A stretch of DNA of 64,000 nt, taken from assembly GCA_040954595.2 (NCBI GenBank), contig CM082582.2:434001-498000 (forward strand), given 5' to 3'. The first letter of the stretch is position 1, and each line of letters opens with the position of its first letter. Below are positions 14,622 through 26,790 of the stretch, one piece after another. The notes under the pieces are model-generated. The model had not been told where the DNA came from. It saw nothing but the letters and a program-made list of their open reading frames with translations, and searched no databases. The DNA is from Balanoglossus misakiensis. Taxonomy: Eukaryota; Hemichordata. The translations under genes and the position numbers were made by a program.

Positions 14622-16674
14622 GAATTCAATGTTAGAAAACCCGTGTGGAAAGTATCTCTACCCGTTTGAAACTAAGAAAAGAATTTATTCTTATTTATTT
14701 TGTAAAAAAGACAATTTTTCGAAAAAAAGTCGAAAAATTGCAATTTTGTCTTGGGTCATTCAAATTATACCGCCTTTTCTGGAATTTGCAGCACTTTTTA
14801 CAAGAGAACGACACTTCATGCTCCATAATATTTCCGAAAATGAAGAAAAGAGTTAATTTTTTATGATTTTTCAAAAAATTACCATTTTTGTCAAAATATG
14901 GCCAAAATGGCTATTTTTCTTGAATTCCGTCAATATCTCTGCATTTTTGGAGTGGTCGAGAGTTTTAACATACAATCAACATGTCATATATGATCAGGGC
15001 ACCAAATTCGAAGAACAAAGGTTTTTTTATTTTTTTTTCTAAAAATGACATTTTCAAGGAAAATTTGGTAAAACGCAATTTTGTCTGCAGTGAGCCAAAT
15101 TAGACGGTCTTTTGTGGAATTTGTATCGATATATACATACGAAGAGCATTCTATACTCCATCAGATTTCCGAAAATGTAGAAAACAGGTATTTTTTGTAA
15201 TTTTCAAAAATTTACCATTTTGACCAAATTGTGGCTAAAATTGTTATTTTCGTGATGAATGCCGCCAGTGTCACTGCTTTTAAAAGTCATAAAAACGTTT
15301 AACATACAAGCAATTGTTTATATATGATCAGGTCACCGAATTAAAAAAATAAAGAATGTTTTGCCTAAAAATGACCTTTTTGGTGCAAAAACGAATAAAA
15401 CGCAATCTTGTATTAAATCAGTTCATTCAGAGTGCATGTTTTATAATAAGCACCAATTTTACATATAATGGAAATTTCATACATCATCAGATATCCAAAT
15501 ATGAAAAAATGATTTAGATTTTAGATGATTGTCCAAAATTAGCTGATATCTAATAAATGTAGTATTGAACCGTTCTGCCCCCCCCCCCCCCCTTACATTA
15601 TATGCGGTACGCCGATGTCAGCTTACCCGGCAGTACTGTAGGCCGTGCCCCCAACAAACGTCGGTGTTTGAAACGCCCTGGTTAAATTCGGGCTCTCTCT
15701 ATAAATCGACAGGCAATAATGCAGTCCTACCGGAACAAATGTCAAGTGTTGAACCGCTGTGACTTTCCCTGTTCGGTTTGCCCGACTTAGCCAACGTCTT
15801 TGTACTAGAGTGTCGGGTCTTTTGCAGAGCCAGGCCGAAGGAAATCCGACTTGATCACCGTTGCTAACGAACGCTAGTGTCTGTCATGGTGTGCCGGGGT
15901 TTTAGTCGAGCCAGGCCGTAGGAGATCTGACTTGATCATCGTGGTCAATGTACGCGTGTTTCCGCTCTAAAGTGCCGGGGCTTCAGCTAAACCAGGACGT
16001 AGGAAATCCGACGTAATCACCGTTGATAACTTACGCCAGTCTGTGTCATATAGAGCCGGTGCACCAGCCGAGTCACGCCGTAGGAAATCTGACTTGATCA
16101 ACGTGGTCAATGTACGCCTGTTTCTGCTCTAGAGTGCCGGGGCTTCAGCTGAGCCAGGCCGTAGGAAACCCGACGTGATTACCGTTGTTAACTTACGCCA
16201 GTCTGTGTCCTATATATAGTGCCGGGGCATCAGCCGTGCCAGGCCGAAGGAAATGTGAGTAGATCAACGTGGTCTCTGTACGCGTGTTTCTGCTCTAGAG
16301 TGTCAGGGCTTTAGCAAAGCCATGCCGTAGGAAATCTGACTTGATCAACGTTGCTAACGAACGCTAGTGTCTGTCATAGTGTGCCGGGGTTTTAGTCGAG
16401 CCAAGCCGTAGGAGATCAGACTTGATCAACGTGGTCTCTGTACGCGTGTTTCTGCTCTAGAGTGCCGGGGCTTTATCCAACCCATGCCGTTGAAAATCTG
16501 ACTTGATCACCGTTGCTAACGTACGCTAGTGTCTGTCATATTGTGACGAGATTTAGCCGAGCCAGGCCGTAGAAAAATCGACTTGTTCAACGTTACCAGT
16601 GTGCAACTGTTTCTGCTCTAGAGTGTCAGGGTTTTAGCCGACTTGTGCTGTAGGAAATCTGAGTTGATGAACGG
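14622..16674 (+). repeat. Satellite unit 8 (2053 bp, variant type a)
   Basis: Standard length. It carries a distinctive set of linker variants downstream of the poly-C tract (about 15600-15760) that recurs in units 11, 16 and 20. I call this type a. Confidence 0.92.
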
Positions 16675-18555
16675 GAATTCAATGTTAGAAAACCCGTGTG
16701 TAAAGTATCTCTACCCGTTTGAAACTAAGAAAAGAATTTATTCTTATTTATTTTGTAAAACAAGACAATTTTTCGAAAAAAAGTCGAAAATGGTAATTTT
16801 GTCTTGGGTCATTCAAATTATACCGCCTTTTCTGGAATTTGCAGCACTTTTTACAAGAGAACGACACTTCATGCTCCATAATATTTCCGAAAATGAAGAA
16901 AAGAGTTAATTTTTTATGATTTTTTAAAAAATTACCATTTTTGTCAAAATATGGCCAAAATTGCTATTTTTTCTTGAATTCCGTCAATATCTCTGCATTT
17001 TTGGAGTGGTCGAAAGTTTTAACATACAATCAACATGTCATATATGATCAGGTCACCGAATTAAAAATATAAAGAATGTTTTGCCTAAAAATGACCTTTT
17101 TGGTGCAAAAACGAATAAAACGCAATCTTGTATTAAATCAGTTCATTCAGAGTGCATGTTTTATAATAAGCACCATTTTTACATATAATGGAAATTTCAT
17201 ACATCATCAGATATCCAAATATGAAAAAATGATTTAGATTTTAGATGATTGTCCAAAATTAGCTGATATCTAATAAATGTAGTATTCAACCGTTCTGTCC
17301 CCCCCCCCCCCCTACATTATATGCGGTACGCCGATGTCAGCTTACCCGGCAGTACTGCAGGCCGTGCCCCCAAATAACGTCGGTGTTTGAAACGCCCTGG
17401 TTAAATTCGGGCTTTCTCTATAAATTGACAGGCAATAATGCAGTCCTACCCGAACAAATGTCGAGTGTTGACCCGCTGTGACTTTCCCTCTTCGGTTTGC
17501 CCGACTTAGCCAACGTCTTTGTACTAATGTGTCGGGTCTTTTGCAGAGCCAGGCCGAAGGAAATCCGACTTGATCACCGTTGCTAACGAACGCTAGTGTC
17601 TGTCATGGTGTGCCGGGGTTTTAGTCGAGCCAGGCCGTAGGAGATCTGACTTGATCATCGCGGTCAATGTACGCGTGTTTCCGCTCTAAAGTGCCGGGGC
17701 TTCAGCTAAACCATGCCGTAGGAAATCCGGCGTAATCACCGTTGATAACTCACGCCAGTCTGTGTCATATAGAGCCGGTGCACCAGCCGAGTCACGCCGT
17801 AGGAAATCTGACTTGATCAACGTGGTCAATGTACGCCTGTTTCTGCTCTAAAGTGCCGGGGCTTTAGCTAAACCATGCCGTAGGAAATCCGACGTAATCA
17901 CCGTTGATAACTTACGCCAGTCTGTGTCATATAGAGCCGGTGCACCAGCCGAGTCACGCCGTAGGAAATCTGACTTGATCAACGTGGTCAATGTACGCCT
18001 GTTTCTGCTCTAGAGTGCCGGGGCTTCAGCTGAGCCAGGCCGTAGGAAACCCGACGTGATTACCGTTGTTAACTTACGCCAGTCTGTGTCCTATATATAG
18101 TGCCGGGGCATCAGCCGTGCCAGGCCGAAGGAAATGTGAGTAGATCAACGTGGTCTCTGTACGCGTGTTTCTGGTCTAGAGTGTCAGGGCTTTAGCAAAG
18201 CCATGCCGTAGGAAATCTGACTTGATCAACGTTGCTAACGAACGCTAGTGTCTGTCATAGTGTGCCGGGGTTTTAGTCGAGCCAAGCCGTAGGAGATCAG
18301 ACTTGATCAACGTGGTCTCTGTACGCGTGTTTCTGCTCTAGAGTGCCGGGGCTTTATCCAACCCATGCCGTTGAAAATCTGACTTGATCACCGTTGCTAA
18401 CGTACGCTAGTGTCTGTCATATTGTGACGAGATTTAGCCGAGCCAGGCCGTAGAAAAATCGACTTGTTCAACGTTACCAGTGTGCAACTGTTTCTGCTCT
18501 AGAGTGTCAGGGTTTTAGCCGACTTGTGCTGTAGGAAATCTGAGTTGATGAACGG
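16675..18555 (+). repeat. Satellite unit 9 (1881 bp, A2 deleted, extra 81-bp pair, type b)
   Basis: At about 17040-17053 the end of A1 joins to the end of A2 at the shared motif TATATGATCAGG, deleting one 330-bp monomer. Around 17840-18005 a pair of 81-bp copies is duplicated. Net length is 2050 minus 330 plus 162. The linker variants and the duplicated pair are shared with unit 12. Confidence 0.9.
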
Positions 18556-20462
18556 GAATTCAATGTTAGAAAACCTGTGTGTAAAGTATCTCTACCCGTT
18601 TGAAACTAAGAAAAGAATTTATTCTTATTTATTTTGTAAAACAAGACAATTTTTCGAAAAAAAGTCGAAAATGGTAATTTTGTCTTGGGTCATTCAAATT
18701 ATACCGCCTTTTCTGGAATTTGCAGCACTTTTTACAAGAGAACGACACTTCATGCTCCATAATATTTCCGAAAATGAAGAAAAGAGTTAATGTTTTATGA
18801 TTTTTTAAAAAATTACCATTTTTGTCAAAATATGGCCAAAATGGCTATTTTTTCTTGAATTCCGTCAATATCTCTGCATTTTTGGAGTGGTCGAAAGTTT
18901 TAACATACAATCAACATGTCATATATGATCAGGGCACCAAATTCGAAGAACAAAGTTTTTTTTTGTTTTTTTTCTAAAAATGACATTTTCAAGGAACATT
19001 TGGTAAAACGTAATTTTGTCTGCAGTGAGCCAAATTAGATTGTCTTTTGTGGAATTTGTATCGATATATACATACGAAGAGCATTCTATACTCCATCAGA
19101 TTTCCGAAAATGTAGAAAACAGGTATTTTTTGTAATTTTCAAAAATTTACCATTTTGACCAAATTATGGCTAAAATTGTTATTTTCGTGTTGAATGCCGC
19201 CAGTGTCACTGCTTTTAAAAGTCATAAAAACTTTTAACATACAAGCAATTGTTTATATATGATCAGGTCACCGAATTAAAAAAAATAAAGAATGTTTGGC
19301 CTAAAAATGACCTTTTTGGTGCAAAAACGAATAAAACGCAATTTTGTATTAAATAACCTCATTCAGAGTGCATTTTTTTATAATCAGCACCATTTTTACA
19401 TATAATGGAAATTTCATACATCACCAGATATCCAAATATGAAAAAATGATTTAGATTTTAGATGATTGTCCAAAATTAGCTGATATCTAATAAATGTAGT
19501 ATTGAACCGTTCTGTTCCCCCCCTCCCCTACATTATATGCGGTACGCCGATGTCAGCTTACCCGGCAGTACTGCAGGCCGTGCCCCCACCTAACGTCGGT
19601 GTTTGAAACGCCCTGGTTAAATTCGGGCTTTCTCTATAAATTGACAGGCAATAATGCAGTCCTACCCGAACAAATGTCGAGTGTTGACACGCTGTGACTT
19701 TCCCTCTTCGGTTTGCCCGACTTAGCCGACGTCTTTGTACTAGAGTGTCGGGTCTTTTGCAGAGTCAGGCCGAAGGAAATCCGACTTGATCACCGTTGCT
19801 AACGAACGCTAGTGTCTGTCATGGTGTTCCGGGGTTTTAGTCGAGCCAGGCCGTAGGAGATCTGACTTGATCATCGTGGTCAATGTACGCGTGTTTCCGC
19901 TCTAAAGTGCCGGGGCTTCAGCTAAACCAGGCCGTAGGAAATCCGACGTAATCACCGTTGATAACTTACGCCAGTCTGTGTCATATAGAGCCGGTGCACC
20001 AGCCGAGTCACGCCGTAGGAAATCTGACTTGATCAACGTGGTCAATGTACGCCTGTTTCTGCTCTAGAGTGCCGGGGCTTCAGCTGAGCCAGGCCGTAGG
20101 AAACCCGACGTGATTACAGTTGTTAACTTACGCCAGTCTGTGTCCTATATATAGTGCCGGGGCATCAGCCGTGCCAGGCCGAAGGAAATGTGAGTAGATC
20201 AACGTGGTCTCTGTACGCGTGTTTCTGCTCTAGAGTGTCAGGGCTTTAGCAAAGCCATGCCGTAGGAAATCTGACTTGATCAACGTTGCTAGCGAACGCT
20301 AGTGTCTGTCATAGTGTGCCGGGGTTTTAGTCGAGCCAAGCCGTAGGAGATCAGACTTGATCAACGTGGTCTCTGTACGCGTGTTTCTGCTCTTGAGTGC
20401 CGGGGCTTTATCCAAGCCATGCCGTAGAAAATCTGACTTGATCAACGTTGCTAACGAACGCT

Positions 20463-20652
20463 CAATATTTTTAAGCGTAATTTGAAAACATACCTTTTTA
20501 CTCGGTTTTATGTGTAACGTGTTCGATTGTGTCCTTTTAACTATTTTTACCAGCCTTGTATTTTTTAATCTACTGTTTTAGCTGTGCACAATGCGCTGAG
20601 ACGTATGTGTAGCGCATTTTAAACAATTCTTAATAATAATAATAATAATAAT
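20463..20652 (+). mobile_element. 5'-truncated non-LTR retroelement end (LINE or SINE tail)
   Basis: A ~190-bp insertion in an 81-bp copy of unit 10, absent from the matching unit 1. The satellite resumes exactly after it, with AACGCT on both sides (20457-20462 and 20653-20658) as a short target duplication. The insert has no open frame. It ends in a perfect 8-bp stem-loop and a (TAA)n tail, a 3'-end arrangement familiar from L2/CR1-like LINEs and SINEs that share their tails. Family assignment is inference. Confidence 0.75.
20590..20618 (+). other. Stem-loop near the 3' end of the small retroelement
   Basis: AATGCGCT at 20590-20597 pairs perfectly with AGCGCATT at 20611-20618 across a 13-nt loop, just upstream of the (TAA)n tail. 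A hairpin in this place is the usual recognition structure for the reverse transcriptase of L2-like elements; that role here is inferred. Confidence 0.6.
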
Positions 20653-20654
20653 AA
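20631..20654 (+). repeat. (TAA)n microsatellite tail
   Basis: Eight consecutive TAA triplets ending at the target duplication. Short-period tails of this kind replace poly-A in several LINE clades. The last A bases overlap the AACGCT duplication. Confidence 0.9.
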
Positions 20655-20968
20655 CGCTAGTGTCTGTCATAGTGTGCCGGGGTTTTAGTCGAGCCAAGCC
20701 GTAGGAGATCAGACTTCATCAACGTGGTCTCTGTACGCGTGTTTCTGCTCTAGAGTGCCGGGGCTTTATCCAAGCCATGGCGTAAAAAATCTGACTTGAT
20801 CACCGTTGCTAACGCACGCTAGTGTCTGTCATATTGTGACGGAGATTTAGCCGAGCCAGGCCGTAGAAAAATCGACTTGTTCAACGTTACCAGTGTGCAA
20901 CTGTTTCTGCTCTAGAGTGTCAGGGTTTTAGCTGACTTATGCTGTAGGAAATCTGAGTTGATGAACGG

Positions 20969-22854
20969 GAATTCAATGTTAGAAAACCCGTGTGGAAAGT
21001 ATCTCTTCCCGTTTGAAACTAAGAAAAGAATTTATTCTTATTTATTTTGTTAAAAAGACAATTTTTCGAAAAAAAGTCGAAAATGGTAATTTTGTCTTGG
21101 GTGATTCAAATTATACCACCTTTTCTGGAATTAGCAGCACTTTTTACAAGAGAACGACACTTCATGCTCCATAATATTTCCGAAAATGAAGAAAATAGTT
21201 AATGTTTTATGATTTTTTAAAAATTTACCATTTTTGTCAAAATATGGCCAAAATGGCTATTTTTTCTTGAATTCCGTCAATATCTCTGCATTTTTGGAGT
21301 GGTCGAAAGTTTTAACATACAATCAACATGTCATATATGATCAGGGCACCACATTTGAAGAACAAAGGTTTTTTATTTTTTTTTCTAAAAATGACATTTT
21401 AAAGGAAAATTTGGTAAAACGCAATTTTGTCTGCAGTGAGCCAAATTAGACGGTCTTTTGTGGAATTTGTATCGATATATACATACGAAGAGCATTCTAT
21501 ACTCCATCAGATTTCCAAAAATGTAGAAAACAGGTATTTTTTGTAATTTTCAAAAATTTACCATTTTGACCAAATTGTGGCTAAAATTGTTATTTTCGTG
21601 TTGAATGCCGCCAGTGTCACTGCTTTTAAAAGTCATAAAACTTTTAACATACAAGCAATTGTTTATATATGATCAGGTCACCGAATTAAAAAAATAAAGA
21701 ATGTTTTGCCTAAAAATGACCTTTTTGGTGCAAAAACGAATAAAACGCAATCTTGTATTAAATCAGTTCATTCAGAGTGCATGTTTTATAATAAGCACCA
21801 ATTTTACATATAATGGAAATTTCATACATCATCAGATATCCAAATATGAAAAAATGATTTAGATTTTAGATGATTGTCCAAAATTAGCTGATATCTAATA
21901 AATGTAGTATTGAACCGTTCTGCCCCCCCCCCCTTACATTATATGCGGTACGCCGATGTCAGCTTACCCGGCAGTACTGTAGGCCGTGCCCCCAACAAAC
22001 GTCGGTGTTTGAAACGCCCTGGTTAAATTCCGGCTCTCTCTATAAATCGACAGGCAATAATGCAGTCCTACCGGAACAAATGTCAAGTGTTGAACCGCTG
22101 TGACTTTCCCTGTTCGGTTTGCCCGACTTAGCCAACGTCTTTGTACTAGAGTGTCGGGTCTTTTGCAGAGCCAGGCCGAAGGAAATCTGACTTGATCACC
22201 GTTGCTAACGAACGCTAGTGTCTGTCATGGTGTGCCGGGGTTTTAGTCGAGCCAGGCCGTAGGAGATCTGACTTGATCATCGTGGTCAATGTACGCGTGT
22301 TTCCGCTCTAAAGTGCCGGGGCTTCAGCTAAACCAGGCCGTAGGAAATCCGACGTAATCACCGTTGATAACTTACGCCAGTCTGTGTCATATATATAGTG
22401 CCGGGGCATCAGCCGTGCCAGGCCGAAGGAAATGTGAGTAGATCAACGTGGTCTCTGTACGCGTGTTTCTGCTCTAGAGTGACGGGGCTTTATCCAAGCC
22501 ATGCCGTAGAAAATCTGACTTGATCACCATTGCTAACGAACGCTAGTGTCTGTCATAGTGTGCCGGGGTTTTAGTCTAGCCAAGCCGTAGGAGATCAGAC
22601 TTGATCAACGTGGTCTCTGTACGCGTGTTTCTGCTCTAGAGTGCCGGGGCTTTAACCAAGCCATGCCGTAGAAAATCTGACTTGATCACCGTTGCTAACG
22701 TACGCTAGTGTCTGTCATATTGTGACGGAGATTTAGCCGAGCCAGGTCGTAGAAAAATCGACTTGTTCAACGTTACCAGTGTGCAACTGTTTCTGCTCTA
22801 GAGTGTCAGGGTTTTAGCCGACTTATGCTGTAGGAAATCTGAGTTGATGAACGG
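20969..22854 (+). repeat. Satellite unit 11 (1886 bp, type a)
   Basis: Type a linker, matching unit 8 at 6.34 kb distance. A net two 81-bp copies are missing; one fusion is visible near 22388, where a VTATATAG-containing copy is joined to an upstream one. Confidence 0.9.
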
Positions 22855-24904
22855 GAATTCAATGTTAGAAAACCCGTATGGAAAGTATCTCTACCCGTTT
22901 GAAACTAAGAAAAGAATTTATTCTTATTTATTTTGTAAAAAAAGACAATTTTTCGAAAAAAAGTTGAAAATGGTAATTTTGTCTTGGGTGATTCAAATTA
23001 TACCGCCTTTTCTGGAATTTGCAGCACTTTTTGCAAGAGAACGACACTTCATGCTCCATAATATTTCCGAAAATGAAGAAAAGAGTTAATTTTTTATGAT
23101 TTTTCAAAAATTTACCATTTTTGTCAAAATATGGCCAAAATGGCTATTTTTCTTGAATTCCGTCAATATCTCTGCATTTTTGGAGTGGTCGAGAGTTTTA
23201 ACATACAATCAACATGTCATATATGATCAGGGCACCAAATTCGAAGTACAAAGGTTTTTTTATTTTTTTTTCTAAAAATGACATTTTCAAGGAAAATTTG
23301 GTAAAACGCAATTTTGTCTGCAGTGAGCCAAATTAGACGGTCTTTTGTGGAATTTGTATCGATATATACATACGAAGAGCATTCTATACTCCATCAGATT
23401 TCCGAAAATGTAGAAAACAGGTATTTTTTGTAATTTTCAAAAATTTACCATTTTGACCAAATTGTGGCTAAAATTGTTATTTTCGTGTTGAATGCCGCCA
23501 GTGTCACTGCTTTTAAAAGTCATAAAAACTTTTAACATACAAGCAATTGTTTATATATGATCAGGTCACCGAATTAAAAATATAAAGAATGTTTTGCCTA
23601 AAAATGACCTTTTTGGTGCAAAAACGAATAAAACGCAATCTTGTATTAAATCAGTTCATTCAGAGTGCATGTTTTATAATAAGCACCATTTTTACATATA
23701 ATGGAAATTTCATACATCATCAGATATCCAAATATGAAAAAATGATTTAGATTTTAGATGATTGTCCAAAATTAGCTGATATCTAATAAATGTAGTATTC
23801 AACCGTTCTGTCCCCCCCCCCCCTACATTATATGCGGTACGCCGATGTCAGCTTACCCGGCAGTACTGCAGGCCGTGCCCCCAAATAACGTCGGTGTTTG
23901 AAACGCCCTGGTTAAATTCGGGCTTTCTCTATAAATTGACAGGCAATAATGCAGTCCTACCCGAACAAATGTCGAGTGTTGACCCGCTGTGACTTTCCCT
24001 CTTCGGTTTGCCCGACTTAGCCAACGTCTTTGTACTAATGTGTCGGGTCTTTTGCAGAGCCAGGCCGAAGGAAATCCGACTTGATCACCGTTGCTAACGA
24101 ACGCTAGTGTCTGTCATGGTGTGCCGGGGTTTTAGTCGAGCCAGGCCGTAGGAGATCTGACTTGATCATCGCGGTCAATGTACGCGTGTTTCCGCTCTAA
24201 AGTGCCGGGGCTTCAGCTAAACCATGCCGTAGGAAATCCGGCGTAATCACCGTTGATAACTCACGCCAGTCTGTGTCATATAGAGCCGGTGCACCAGCCG
24301 AGTCACGCCGTAGGAAATCTGACTTGATCAACGTGGTCAATGTACGCCTGTTTCTGCTCTAAAGTGCCGGGGCTTTAGCTAAACCATGCCGTAGGAAATC
24401 CGACGTAATCACCGTTGATAACTTACGCCAGTCTGTGTCATATAGAGCCGGTGCACCAGCCGAGTCACGCCGTAGGAAATCTGACTTGATCAACGTGGTC
24501 AATGTACGCCTGTTTCTGCTCTAGAGTGCCGGGGCTTCAGCTGAGCCAGGCCGTAGGAAACCCGACGTGATTACCGTTGTTAACTTACGCCAGTCTGTGT
24601 CCTATATATAGTGCCGGGGCATCAGCCGTGCCAGGCCGAAGGAAATGTGAGTAGATCAACGAGGTCTCTGTACGCGTGTTTCTGCTCTAGAGTGTCAGGG
24701 CTTTAGCAAAGCCATGCCGTAGGAAATCTGACTTGATCAACGTTGCTAACGAACGCTAGTGTCTGTCATATTGTGACGAGATTTAGCCGAGCCAGGCCGT
24801 AGAAAAATCGACTTGTTCAACGTTATCAGTGTGCAACTGTTTCTGCTCTATAGTGTCAGGGTTTTAGCCGACTTATGCTGTAGGAAATCTGAGTTGATGA
24901 ACGG
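22855..24904 (+). repeat. Satellite unit 12 (2050 bp, type b)
   Basis: Shares with unit 9 the A3 start variant, the poly-C flank change near 23800, several 81-bp point variants and the duplicated 81-bp pair near 24360-24520. Unlike unit 9, A2 is present. A different pair of late 81-bp copies is missing near 24765, so total length is standard by compensation. Confidence 0.9.
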
Positions 24905-26790
24905 GAATTCAATGTTAAAAAACCCGTGTGGAAAGTATCTCTACCCGTTTGAAACTAAGAAAAGAATTTATTCTTATTTATTTTTTAAAAAAGACAATTT
25001 TTCGAAAACAAGTCGAAAATGGTAATTTTGTCTTGGGTGATTCAAATTATACCACATTTTCTGGAATTTGCAGCACTTTTTACAAGAGAACGACACTTCA
25101 TGCTCCATAATATTTCCGAAAATGAAGAAAAGAGTTTATTTTTTATGATTTTTTAAAAATGTACCATTTTGTCAAAATATGACCAAAATGGCTATTTTTT
25201 CTTGAATTCCGTCAATATCTCTGCATTTTTGGAGTGGTGGAAAGTTTTAACACACAATCAACATGTCATATATGATCAGGGCACCAAATTCGAAGAACGA
25301 AGGTTTTTTTATTTTATTTTTCTAAAAATGACATTTTCACGGAAAATTTGGTAAAACGCAATTTCGTCTGCAGTAAGCCAAATTAGACGGTCTTTTGTGG
25401 AATTTGTATCGATATATATATACGAAGAGCATTCTATACTCCATCAGATTTCCGAAAATGTAGAGAACAGGTACTTTTTGTAATTTTCAAAAATTTACCA
25501 TTTTGACCAAATTGTGGTTAAAATTGTTATTTTCGTGTTGAATGCCGCCAGTGTCACTGCTTTTAAAAGTCATAAAAACTTTTAACATGCAAGCAATTGC
25601 TTATATATGATCAGGCCACCGAATTAAAAAAATAAAGAATGTTTTGCCTAAAAATGACCTTTTTGGTGCAAAAACGAATAAAACGCAATTTTTGTATTAA
25701 ATCAGCTCATTCAGAGTGCATTTTTTATAATCAGCACCATTTTTACATATATTGGAAATTTCATACATCATCAGATATCCAAATATGAAAAAATGATTTA
25801 GATTTTAGATGATTGTCCAAAATTAGCTGATATCTAATAAATGTAGTATTGAACCGTTCTGTCCCCCCCCTACATTATATGCGGTACGCCGATGTCAGCT
25901 TACCCGGCAGTACTGCAGGCCGTGCCCCCAAATAACGTCGGTGTTTGAAACGCCCTGGTTAAATTCGGGCTTTCTCTATAAATTGACAGGCAATAATGCA
26001 GTCCTACCCGAACAAATGTCGAGTGTTGACCCGCTGTGACTTTCCCTCTTCGGTTTGCCCGACTTAGCCAACGCCTCTGTACTAATGTGTCGGGTCTTTT
26101 GCAGAGCCAGGCCGAAGGAAATCCGACTTGATCACCGTTGCTAACGAACGCTAGTGTCTGTCATGGTGTGCCGGGGTTTTAGTCGAGCCAGGCCGTAGGA
26201 GATCTGACTTGATCATCGTGGTCAATGTACGCGTGTTTCCGCTCTGAAGTGCTGGGGCTTCAGCTAAACCATGCCGTAGGAAATCCGACGTAATCACCGT
26301 TGATAACTTACGCCAGTCTGTGTCATATAGAGCCGGTGCACCAGCCGAGTCACGCCGTAGGAAATCTGACTTGATCAACGTGGTCAATGTACGCCTGTTT
26401 CTGCTCTAGAGTGCCGGGGCTTCAGCTGAGCCAGGCCGTAGGAAACCCGACGTGATTACCGTTGTTAACTTACGCCAGTCTGTGTCCTATATATAGTGCC
26501 GGGGCATCAGCCGTGCCAGGCCGAAGGAAATGTGAGTAGATCAACGTGGTCTCTGTACGCGTGTTTCTGCTCTAGAGTGCCGGGGCTTTATCCAAGCCAT
26601 GCCGTAGAAAATCTGACTTGATCACCGTTGCTAACGTACGATAGTGTCTGTCATATTGTGACGGAGATTTAGCCGAGCCAGGCCGTAGAAAAATCGACTT
26701 GTTCAACGTTACCAGTGTGCAACTGTTTCTGCTCTAAAGTCTCAGGGTTTTAGCCGACTTATGCTGTAGGAAATCTGAGTTGATGAACGG
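24905..26790 (+). repeat. Satellite unit 13 (1886 bp)
   Basis: Complete AT-rich half; two 81-bp copies are missing near 26577. A2, linker and 81-bp variants match unit 0 at an offset of about 25.13 kb, and the unit that follows begins with the same breakpoint type as the unit after unit 0. Confidence 0.9.

Larger units (their letters stand above)
18556..20968 (+). repeat. Satellite unit 10 (2413 bp, carries a small retroelement)
   Basis: Longer than standard by about 196 bp of inserted retroelement tail (about 20463-20652) and by an extra pair of 81-bp copies. Apart from the insertion, it closely resembles unit 1 in the poly-C region (interrupted C tract near 19516-19528) and the linker. Confidence 0.9.
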
